A stretch of 52,114 nucleotides of DNA, taken from a virus. The notes under the pieces were generated by a model. It saw only the letters and a program-made list of their open reading frames with translations. It was not told the origin of the DNA and made no database searches. The translations under genes were made by a program, and so were the position numbers. Within the stretch, counting starts at the first letter, position 1, and each line of letters starts with the position of its first letter. Positions 21,263 to 28,075 of this stretch are shown here, one piece after another. Where the stretch lies: positions 1 to 52,114 of the IMG/VR virus record IMGVR_UViG_3300002460_000033; one strand, written 5' to 3'.

Positions 21263-21402
21263 GGTTATTCCGCAGACATTTATTTACAAGCAAATCGGGA
21301 TCTTATAGAGCTGGTTCAACTCCAGCATCCCCAGCCATGGGGATTAGTTCAACGTCAGAACATAAGAATTTTACTTAAACAATAAATTTCACTTGAATAA
21401 CC
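21263..21402 (+). tRNA. Circularly permuted tRNA-Pro(CGG)
   Basis: The 3' half comes first: CGGGA, TCTTA (anticodon stem), T-arm GCTGG/CCAGC with TTCAACT, acceptor ATCCCCA, G73, CCA (21335-21337). The 5' half follows with no gap: acceptor TGGGGAT, TA, D-arm GTTC/GAAC, A26, TAAGA. TAAGA pairs with TCTTA, and joining gives loop ATCGGGA, a proline anticodon with G37. Outside lie the core parts: GGTTATTC, CGCA and helix at the left; helix, ACTT and GAATAACC at the right. Only proline tRNA found. The exact joint is ambiguous by two bases. Confidence 0.75.
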
Positions 21403-21406
21403 ATTT

Positions 21407-21545
21407 GCCAGAGTAGCTCAAAGGTAGAGCATACTGTTCTAAAGTAGTTTCGCCTTGCGTAATTTATTACGCCGATTGAAGTTACTCACAAGCAATTTTC
21501 ACTGCAAATGAAAAGGCGTCAGTTCGATTCTGACCTCTGGCTCCA
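21407..21545 (+). tRNA. tRNA-Cys(GCA) with about 65-base insertion
   Basis: Acceptor GCCAGAG/CTCTGGC, D-arm GCTC/GAGC with GG, anticodon arm TTTCA/TGAAA with loop CTGCAAA, T-arm GTCAG/CTGAC with TTCGATT, U73 (Cys identity) and CCA encoded. Inserted at 21432-21495: TACT/AGTA decoy hairpin, helix AGTAGTTTC/GAAGTTACT, internal loop GCCTT/CGATT, hairpin GCGTAAT/ATTACGC, ending CACAAGC. A second, uninterrupted tRNA-Cys lies at 37451. Confidence 0.72.
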
Positions 21546-21549
21546 CGTA

Positions 21550-21709
21550 CTGTTCCTTAGATAATGATTTACAAGCTTAGCTCATTTGGTAGAGCAATTC
21601 TTTGATAAAGAATCGGTAGCGAGTTCAACTCTCGCAGCATAGTGAACACCCAGCACTCAAACTTGGGTGGCCGTCGAAAGACAAACAATAATCATTATCA
21701 CTTGAACAG
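21550..21709 (+). ncRNA. Permuted tRNA-Ile(GAT)-like RNA
   Basis: Flanks CTGTTC and GAACAG pair, as do GATAATGATT and AATCATTATC, with internal loop CTTA/ACTT and TACAAGC at the left joint. Inside: D-arm GCTC/GAGC with GG, anticodon arm ATTCT/AGAAT with loop TTGATAA, T-arm GCGAG/CTCGC with TTCAACT. Only three acceptor pairs (GCT/AGC) exist and no CCA. Then CACCCA/TGGGTG and GTC-GAAA-GAC hairpins. Joining would give a circle with a tRNA-like domain: a tRNA mimic or Y-like RNA rather than a working tRNA. Confidence 0.55.
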
Positions 21710-21734
21710 AACTCTTTAAGAATTAAATTTCGAA

Positions 21735-21868
21735 GTATCTCTTCGGAAACTATTTACAAGCATATTTGGGGTAACCCGAATCTCTCCCCCCAGATGTCTC
21801 TAAGGCCCGAGCAACTTTGGAGGCGACTTGGGGGAGTGTTCTTGAAATAATAGTCCCCACTTAGATAC
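21735..21868 (+). ncRNA. Permuted unit around a non-tRNA RNA
   Basis: GTATCT (21735) pairs with AGATAC (21863) and ACTATT with AATAGT; the internal loop has ACTT on the right, and the left joint ends TACAAGC like the other units. The enclosed RNA has GGGGT/ACCC and a long CTCCCCC/GGGGGAG stem but no tRNA arms. Ends 20 bases before the HNH gene. Confidence 0.5.
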
Positions 21869-21888
21869 CTCGTAATTTAGTTCTTATT

Positions 21889-22479
21889 ATGGACACTATC
21901 AGTCTTGGCGACATAAATCTTCTTGAGATTGGAAGCGAAATTCAAATCGCTGGAACCATTTGGAGCGGCAAAGGTTTAAACTTCGTAACTTTAATTCCTG
22001 GAAAAGAACCAATTGAAAAATTAAAATTCATGCCCCTTAATCTTGAGGAATGGGAAAAACTTCTTCGACAAGCAGACCTTCTCGAAACTGAAATGTTTCA
22101 AAAAGACCCAACTGGTAAATTAGTAAAAGTAATTTTTAGAAAAACTCAAAGACAAATTGATGCCTATACTATGTGGGCCACGTTTAAAAGAGATCAATAC
22201 CGATGCCAGTATTGTTGGAGAGAAGGAATTCCTTTAACGATAGATCATGTTGATATTTGGGAAGAGGGAGGAGCTACTATCCTTGATAATTTATTATCAA
22301 CTTGTAGGTCTTGTAATAAAGACAGGGGTAAAATTAAATATGAAAGTTGGATAAATTCTAATGTTTATAAAAATAAATCTAAAAATCTTCCAGAAAATAT
22401 TAAACAAAAAAATATAGATAGAATAAAAGATTTATCCAGACTTGAATCTTTACGTGTTTATCACGTAAGAAGTAGATAA
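21889..22479 (+). CDS. HNH endonuclease beside the permuted units
   Basis: 196 residues. Residues 1-85 are a beta-rich domain not typical of HNH genes. Then CQYCWREG, TIDHVDIWEEGG, NLLSTCRSCNKDRG: complete zinc-stabilised HNH fold. Basic tail. It may be the mobility factor of the RNA elements just upstream, or an ordinary homing gene. No ribosome binding site is obvious before ATG 21889. Confidence 0.88.
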   Translation: MDTISLGDINLLEIGSEIQIAGTIWSGKGLNFVTLIPGKEPIEKLKFMPLNLEEWEKLLRQADLLETEMFQKDPTGKLVKVIFRKTQRQIDAYTMWATFKRDQYRCQYCWREGIPLTIDHVDIWEEGGATILDNLLSTCRSCNKDRGKIKYESWINSNVYKNKSKNLPENIKQKNIDRIKDLSRLESLRVYHVRSR

Positions 22480-22499
22480 AATAACGTATAATTTAAGAC

Positions 22500-22528
22500 T
22501 TGATAATAAATATTATATTTGATATAAT
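22500..22528 (+). promoter_or_regulatory. Promoter of the Ro60 gene, leaderless
   Basis: TTGATA (22500-22505), 17 bases, TATAAT (22523-22528); ATG at 22537 is at the expected start site. Confidence 0.8.
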
Positions 22529-22536
22529 ATAAAATT

Positions 22537-24108
22537 ATGACAGTCTTGGCAAAAGAAAGTTTACCTTTCCTATCATCTGAGGATCGACTAAGCGCTTATT
22601 CAATAATTCTTGAAGGTTGTTCTCACATCTACTCAAAAAATAAACTCCAACAAGACAAGGCTCTAAAAATTCTTGAACTTTTAATCCCATTAACTAAAAA
22701 TGACCCTTACTTTCTAGCTCATTTTACATCCTACGCATTAACTAAATCAAAATCAAAAGACCTTCACGTCTTCTTAACTTATGTTTCGGCTCTCTCTTCA
22801 GCTGACGGCACACCATTCTCTCATGGCTCAAAATATAAGAAACCAAATTTAAGATATATTTCAGCCGCCGCCCTTCACAGATTAGACCCAAAACTTGCGA
22901 ATCGAGTGATGGAACTGGCAAGCATGAAATTTAGCATTACAGGGTACTTAAATGAAGCCCGACACTTTCCAACGACACTTCGTACCTCTTTTGAGAAATA
23001 CCTCAAATATAGGGAGTTAAACCTCGAAATTATGAAGGGAATAAAGAAAGCTGGATTAGGGAATACAATTAAGATACTCTATAAGGCATTACATAAAGGA
23101 CCAACTGAAGATGTTGCTAAAATACTCCGCTGGCAGCAAAAGAATAAAAAAATTAAATTTGATAAACCTCTTTTTGATTTTAAGGGAATGACTGATGAAG
23201 ATATTGCTAGAAAAATTCAAAAAGAAAAACTTCCAGTCTTAGGGGTTTTGGGTGCTTTACCCAGAACCGTTTCTCCAGTAATTGCGGTCGCTCTCCTTGA
23301 ACAAGCGACTGGAAATCAGACTGTTATTCTACGCAAAACATTTGAAGACGCGGGAGTTTTGAAAGATAAGGAAGTTTTCAAATTATTTGAAGAAAAGATA
23401 AAAACCGCAAAAACCGCTCTAGATAGAGTTGAAATAATATCTCAAAACGCATCAGAAGAAGTTAAAAGGGTAATGGTTTCGGCGCGATCCGATTCAAGAA
23501 AGAAAGAGATGAAAGGTCTTGGAAAAATTTATGTACATATTGACGATTCTGGATCAATGCAAGCGGCAAGAGAATTTGCAATTGAGAGGGGAGCAATTTT
23601 AGCCGAGTGTGTAAATGATCCTAAAAATAACTTTGGATGGGGTATTTTTTCAGGTCAAGGTATACCCCTAGATCTTCCTCAAGAATTTGTTAAGGATGCG
23701 TTCAAAGCTGTATTATTTGGGGTACGTGGAGGAGGATCGACTGATTGTTTTGCTTTATATCCCGAAGCGAGAAAGTTTGGAGCAAGTGTTGATATTTTTG
23801 TTTCAGACCAACAGCATACAGATGGAGATTTAGAATATAAAATAAAACACTTCCATAGTCAAAACCCAAATATTCCAAAACCAAGGGTTTGTGCAATAGT
23901 AGACTTTGGCGGTGGCCAACGTGGAACTCTTAAATTAGCTTATGAATCAAATAATATTCCAGTTGCCCTTCTTAATCCAGATAAATTAGTTGAATCGGCA
24001 TTAGTAGTTGATGCGGTAAAAGCTGTAATTCAGGGTCCAATAGTTGTGATTGATGAAATTATGAATACTGAACTTTTACGATTACCAGATTATTATTACA
24101 CCCTATAA
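22537..24108 (+). CDS. rsr: Ro60 / TROVE-domain RNA-binding protein
   Basis: 523 residues. Residues about 1-340 are the helical-repeat TROVE ring (DPYFLAHFTSYALTKSKSKD, YISAAALHRLDP) that threads RNA ends and binds Y RNAs on its outer face. Residues about 345-520 are a von Willebrand A domain with the metal site D-D-S-G-S (IDDSGSM) and GGGSTD. Bacterial Rsr works with Y RNAs and PNPase in RNA decay and rRNA maturation. Its position behind the tRNA-like RNAs suggests they are ligands (inference). Confidence 0.93.
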   Translation: MTVLAKESLPFLSSEDRLSAYSIILEGCSHIYSKNKLQQDKALKILELLIPLTKNDPYFLAHFTSYALTKSKSKDLHVFLTYVSALSSADGTPFSHGSKYKKPNLRYISAAALHRLDPKLANRVMELASMKFSITGYLNEARHFPTTLRTSFEKYLKYRELNLEIMKGIKKAGLGNTIKILYKALHKGPTEDVAKILRWQQKNKKIKFDKPLFDFKGMTDEDIARKIQKEKLPVLGVLGALPRTVSPVIAVALLEQATGNQTVILRKTFEDAGVLKDKEVFKLFEEKIKTAKTALDRVEIISQNASEEVKRVMVSARSDSRKKEMKGLGKIYVHIDDSGSMQAAREFAIERGAILAECVNDPKNNFGWGIFSGQGIPLDLPQEFVKDAFKAVLFGVRGGGSTDCFALYPEARKFGASVDIFVSDQQHTDGDLEYKIKHFHSQNPNIPKPRVCAIVDFGGGQRGTLKLAYESNNIPVALLNPDKLVESALVVDAVKAVIQGPIVVIDEIMNTELLRLPDYYYTL

Positions 24109-24139
24109 CCTTTAAAAATTAAAAGGGTAATAAAAAAAT

Positions 24140-24712
24140 ATGAGATATGTATTGACGGTTCTTGGAGGTTTTTTATTAATTGGTTTAATTTTCTTCTCTT
24201 GGATTACAGGAACATATAATGGATTAGTAACTCAAAGAACTGAGTTCCAAACTCAACAAGGACAAGTTGAAGCACAACTTCAAAGACGTTTTGACTTGGT
24301 TCCAAATTTGGTTGGGGCAGTAAAGGGAGCGATGGCGCAAGAACAAAAAGTATTTAAAGATATTGCTGACGCTAGAACTCATTATGCAGGAACTCCAGCT
24401 GGGACTCCTGAAAAAATAGAAGCTACCAATCAATTTGAAGGAGCTCTTTCAAGATTGTTGGTAATTATGGAAAATTATCCACAATTAAAGTCAATTGATA
24501 CAGTTCAAGCTTTAATGACTCAACTTGAGGGAACTGAAAACAGAATCAGTGTGGCAAGACAAAGATATAACGAAGCTGTCCAGCCATATAATAATTCAGT
24601 TCAAATGTTTCCAGGCAATATAATTGCTGGAATGTTGGGCTTTAAATATCAACCTTTTTATAAAGGTCAAGCGGGATCAGAATTTGCGCCCAGAGTTGAT
24701 TTAACAAAATAA
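24140..24712 (+). CDS. lemA: LemA family membrane protein
   Basis: 190 residues. N-terminal membrane helix (residues 5-25), then the LemA helical bundle with its diagnostic Q-x-EAQLQRRFDLVPNLV-type segment and YPQLKS. Family members are membrane anchored with a helical domain; function poorly known. First of three genes (LemA, TPM, SPFH) often found together in bacteria, here in one phage operon. Confidence 0.92.
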   Translation: MRYVLTVLGGFLLIGLIFFSWITGTYNGLVTQRTEFQTQQGQVEAQLQRRFDLVPNLVGAVKGAMAQEQKVFKDIADARTHYAGTPAGTPEKIEATNQFEGALSRLLVIMENYPQLKSIDTVQALMTQLEGTENRISVARQRYNEAVQPYNNSVQMFPGNIIAGMLGFKYQPFYKGQAGSEFAPRVDLTK

Positions 24713-24713
24713 T

Positions 24714-25469
24714 ATGAAGAAAATTTTAGGATTAGTCTTAGGACTCTTTTTATTCGCGGGAGTAGTTCAGGCAATTAATTATCTAGACTATACAGGATAT
24801 GTTAATGATTTTGCTAAAGTTTTAAGCAAAGATTTTGTTGAAAAACAGAACTTAAAGTTAAAGGAATTTGACGAAAAAACAACCAACCAAATTGCGGTTG
24901 TTACCGTTGAAACCACTTCCCCCGAATCAATTGAAGAATATTCAATTCATTTAGCTGATAAATGGAAGCCAGGACAAAAGGGAAAAGATAATGGAATAAT
25001 TTTTTTGACAGCAACAAAAGATCGAGAAATGAGAATTGAGGTTGGGCGGGGGCTTGAGGGAGATTTGACTGATTTAGAGTCAAAACAAATATTAGAGAAT
25101 GTAGTTAAATTAGAGTACAAACAAGGGAATTGGGAAGCTGGAATAGATAAAGGCGTCAACGCCATAATGATACAAATCAGTCCAGAAGTTGGAGAAAAAA
25201 TAGCAACTATTTCGGCAAGCGAAGCAGATAATATAGATGGTTCTGGATCAGCTGTTGTTGTTACTCTTATTCTAATAGCTCTTATTTTCATTATTATTAT
25301 TGTGGCAGCTTCCCCCTATACACCAATTGGAGGATAGGGAACTTGGGGAATAACTAGTCCCTATCGTTCAACAGGTGGTGGGTTTTTTAGTACTGGTAAC
25401 TTAAGCTCTAGTAGTACAAGTTTTGGCGGTGGATCATTCTCGGGAGGAGGCGCCAGTAGCAAATTTTAA
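24714..25469 (+). CDS. TPM-domain (YgcG-like) protein with in-frame TAG
   Basis: Signal peptide (MKKILGLVLGLFLFAGVVQA), then a TPM domain (NQIAVVTVETT, KWKPGQKGKDNGIIFLTATKD, MRIEVGRGLEG) and a membrane helix (VVVTLILIALIFIIIIVAAS). The frame meets TAG at 25335-25337, then continues for 43 codons to TAA at 25467. That tail (FGGGSFSGGGASSKF) is the usual Gly/Ser-rich YgcG ending, so it belongs to the gene. Either the TAG is read through, or it is a recent mutation leaving a 207-residue product. Confidence 0.85.
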
Positions 25470-25470
25470 T

Positions 25471-25608
25471 ATGAGAGCAGTAGAAGGAATTGTTTTTGGA
25501 ATATTTCTAGGAATAGCTATGGCAAGCTTAGTCTATTTATTTGCAACCTCTTTAATTGAGTACGGAAAACATTTAAAGAAGAAAAGAGGGGGTGAAAATC
25601 ATGGATAA
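25471..25608 (+). CDS. Small membrane protein
   Basis: 45 residues from ATG 25471, one base after the TPM frame's TAA. One membrane helix (IVFGIFLGIAMASLVYLFA) and a basic tail. The close spacing suggests translation really reaches the TAA, supporting read-through of the upstream TAG. Confidence 0.6.
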   Translation: MRAVEGIVFGIFLGIAMASLVYLFATSLIEYGKHLKKKRGGENHG

Positions 25609-26416
25609 TTTAGAACCAGGATTTAAGGTAGCTATTTGGGGATTTGGATTATTGGTTGTTTTTATAATTGGTCTAATGCTTTTACCCTTCACCATTATTG
25701 GTGCGGGAGAAAGAGGCGTAACTTTAAAATTAGGACAGGTACAAACTAATGTTCTAAATGAAGGAATGCACTTTAGAACGCCCTTTGTTGATGATATTAA
25801 AAAAATTAATGTAAAAACCCGAACAACCAAAATTGAGGGAGTCGCGGGTTCTTCAGATTCTCAGGTAGTTACATTCACAGCTCAGGTAAACTGGAGAATG
25901 AATGCTAATAATGTTGCAAAAACCTACCAGAGTTTGGGAGATGAAAGGGCGGTTGAAGAAAATTATATAGTAACAAAAGGCCCTGATGCAATAAAAGAGG
26001 CAGTTTCAAAAACAACTGCTGTTTTATTTCAACAAAATCGTGAAAAAGTTCGAAACCTTGCTATTGCTAACTTGAAAAAAAGAATGGGAAATACAGCTTC
26101 GGTTGAAGATATTTCCTTTACTAATATTGATTTTTCTAAGGAATTTAATGAGGCAATAGAGGCTAAGGTTACCGCCGAACAAGAGGCGCAGGCTCAAAAA
26201 AATAGATTGGAATCTATAGAATATCAAGCACAGCAAAAAGTTACAACAGCTCAAGCTGAGGCTACTGCTATTAAGATAAAGAATGAAGCTTTAGCTCTAA
26301 ATCCAGCACTTATTGAGTATGAAAAAGCTCTTGCATTAAAAATTAATGCAGAGAAGTTTCCGATTGTACCTCATACGGTACTTGGTGGAGCAGTTCCACT
26401 TGTAAATTTACCATAA
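25601..26416 (+). CDS. SPFH / prohibitin-like membrane protein
   Basis: 271 residues from ATG 25601 behind GAGGGGGTGA. Membrane helix (residues 8-30), then an SPFH domain (GERGVTLKLGQVQTNVLNEG, RTPFVDDIKKINVKTRTTK) and a long Ala/Glu-rich coiled coil. Builds ring-shaped membrane scaffolds; in bacteria often tied to FtsH protease control, and a T4 or host parallel is lysogeny control by HflK/C. Role here unknown. Confidence 0.93.
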   Translation: MDNLEPGFKVAIWGFGLLVVFIIGLMLLPFTIIGAGERGVTLKLGQVQTNVLNEGMHFRTPFVDDIKKINVKTRTTKIEGVAGSSDSQVVTFTAQVNWRMNANNVAKTYQSLGDERAVEENYIVTKGPDAIKEAVSKTTAVLFQQNREKVRNLAIANLKKRMGNTASVEDISFTNIDFSKEFNEAIEAKVTAEQEAQAQKNRLESIEYQAQQKVTTAQAEATAIKIKNEALALNPALIEYEKALALKINAEKFPIVPHTVLGGAVPLVNLP

Positions 26417-26463
26417 AAATCATTGGTGATGGGGCGACGCATATCTAAAACGCGCAATTAAAA

Positions 26464-27306
26464 ATGATAGATTTGGAACGATTTGTAAAAGAGAAGGAAG
26501 TAGTCGTTCCAATAGTTGAAGGTTGGGGGCAATATGACGGACGAAAAATATATGCACCAAACATCGAGGCTAGTTACTATAGGGCAACTCTTAGAAACTC
26601 TGCACTGTTACATGGACGCGCCAGCCCGCTCGAAGTACAGAAAACTCTTACTGGAAGAGGCGGGCATAGATTCAAGATTTTTGCAATCGGAGAAGAGGGG
26701 GTTGCTACCAACTTTGACACATTTCTTAGGAAGGGTTTTGGGGAATCGGTAAAAGTTAATTTTTTAAATGTTCGGCTTTTTGAGGTTGTAGAAATAGTTT
26801 TATGGGAAGACGGACGCTTTTATTTTTATGACACAATCTTACCCAAGAATAGAGCCGTTATACAACAAGTTAAACAGTGTTTTGAGTCCGACCAAGAACT
26901 TACCAACATTAAGGGAATTTCTCCAGAGCTCCGCTACTTTTTTTTACTCGCAAGTTTACAACGTCAAGGATTTAGAGCAGCAGAAGAAATGGAGAAGTAT
27001 AAGCTTTCCGAACTTGAACGGGAAAAGCGCGTCGCCGAATTTAACGCAAGTTTTCCAGGGAGGCTTAAAAATACTGTCACAAGGGCGGGCGGGAAGTTTA
27101 TCAGGTATAGTAGGTTTGGTAATGGATACCTTGTTGAATGGAAATTGGGACATCAACTTATCAAATCAACAATAAAAGACAATATGAGAATTATAAATGC
27201 AGGATTCTGTTTATCGGGAGATGATAAAAAACATACCATTGCATCTGTTGTAAATTTAGCAAAATTATTTAGGCGTGATGCGCCATTATATATTACAAGA
27301 GAATGA
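26464..27306 (+). CDS. Unknown protein leading the ubiquitin-like operon
   Basis: 280 residues. I do not recognise it. First half alternates beta strands (VKVNFLNVRLFEVVEIVLWE, GRFYFYDTI), second half has a helix (RQGFRAAEEMEKYKLSELER) and more strands; no membrane segment. Its GC-richer codons (ACGGACGAA, GCGCCAGCC) stand out from neighbours, hinting at a separate origin. ATGA-coupled to the next gene, so likely part of the conjugation operon. Confidence 0.6.
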   Translation: MIDLERFVKEKEVVVPIVEGWGQYDGRKIYAPNIEASYYRATLRNSALLHGRASPLEVQKTLTGRGGHRFKIFAIGEEGVATNFDTFLRKGFGESVKVNFLNVRLFEVVEIVLWEDGRFYFYDTILPKNRAVIQQVKQCFESDQELTNIKGISPELRYFFLLASLQRQGFRAAEEMEKYKLSELEREKRVAEFNASFPGRLKNTVTRAGGKFIRYSRFGNGYLVEWKLGHQLIKSTIKDNMRIINAGFCLSGDDKKHTIASVVNLAKLFRRDAPLYITRE

Positions 27307-27590
27307 AACTTTTATTATCAGCTTTAATTTTAGGAAGCTTTGCGGCTTTTACCTATTGGAGTTTCACGGTAATAAAAAGAACACTATTTTTTCTTGAATT
27401 TCAACTATGTCGTTTTTATGATTGGTTAAAAATTACACTTCCCAAAATTCCTAAAAATTTAAGAATGATTTGGTATAACAAATTTAGATTACCAAATCTG
27501 AAAGAAAGAAGTAGAAAAGGAGATGCTTGGGCAATAGCGGAAAGATTAAAACACGTAAAAGTTAACAGGTGGGAAGAACCAAAAGACTAA
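27303..27590 (+). CDS. Small membrane-anchored protein
   Basis: 95 residues: N-terminal membrane helix (residues 3-20) and a basic cytoplasmic tail (RNLKERSRKGD-like). ATGA overlap upstream and one-base gap downstream place it firmly in the operon; it could tether the conjugation machinery to the membrane. Confidence 0.6.
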   Translation: MKLLLSALILGSFAAFTYWSFTVIKRTLFFLEFQLCRFYDWLKITLPKIPKNLRMIWYNKFRLPNLKERSRKGDAWAIAERLKHVKVNRWEEPKD

Positions 27591-27591
27591 T

Positions 27592-28053
27592 ATGAACCAT
27601 AAATTTAATAATGAGGTCGGAATTATTTTATCAGAGGAATGGGACCCGTTGGTATTTATTGAAGGAAACCCTGGTTCGGTTGATTTTCCATCAGAATTTA
27701 TTTTAGATGCTCATAAAAGAAGAAATGGATTTGTTCATGTTTTAATGCACACACACCCGCCAGGAATGACTGGATTAAGTTTTAGGGATGAATTGACTTT
27801 AAAAACTTTAGCGTTCACCCTATATCCTTTTCCAATCAGAATGGGAACTTTAACTTTAACTGGAAAAGAAACCTTTATTGAAACAACTTATTTAGCACTT
27901 TTAGAACCAAAAGAACTCTGGGAAAAAGGAAAAATAAGAAAGTTCAGTATTGAAAAAGAACACGTTTATGATTTTGTAGAACCGATTGGATTTTGGAGAA
28001 AAAAAGCCATTGAAATGAGCTACAAAAAGTTTGACAAAATTAGTGAATTATGA
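27592..28053 (+). CDS. JAB/JAMM metalloprotease 1 (deubiquitinase-like)
   Basis: 153 residues. JAMM zinc motif H53-x-H55-x7-S63-x2-D66 (HTHPPGMTGLSFRDE), with an upstream Glu in EEWDPLVFIEGN. Proteases of this family free the GG end of ubiquitin-like proteins or cut their conjugates. Short, a single catalytic domain. Next gene is E1-like, the classic pairing. Confidence 0.88.
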   Translation: MNHKFNNEVGIILSEEWDPLVFIEGNPGSVDFPSEFILDAHKRRNGFVHVLMHTHPPGMTGLSFRDELTLKTLAFTLYPFPIRMGTLTLTGKETFIETTYLALLEPKELWEKGKIRKFSIEKEHVYDFVEPIGFWRKKAIEMSYKKFDKISEL

Positions 28054-28058
28054 TATAA
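28031..28058 (+). promoter_or_regulatory. Internal promoter of the conjugation operon
   Basis: TTGACA (28031-28036), 16 bases, TATAAT (28053-28058), inside the JAMM gene end; serves the E1, Ubl and E2-like genes. Confidence 0.8.
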
Positions 28059-28075
28059 TATATATATCATAAGAT

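Noticed and set aside
21109-21545. Group I or group II introns in tRNA-Met and tRNA-Cys
   Set aside because: Insertions are only 65-80 bases, and none of the paired regions (P3-P8) or a domain V can be found.
21109-21868. Hammerhead or other known small ribozyme
   Set aside because: No CUGAUGA/GAAA core of a hammerhead and no match by eye to twister, pistol or HDV cores; a novel core remains possible.
21109-21868. Archaeal bulge-helix-bulge splice motif
   Set aside because: Joints do not show two 3-base bulges separated by a 4-bp helix, and the genome is clearly bacterial by its promoters and tmRNA.
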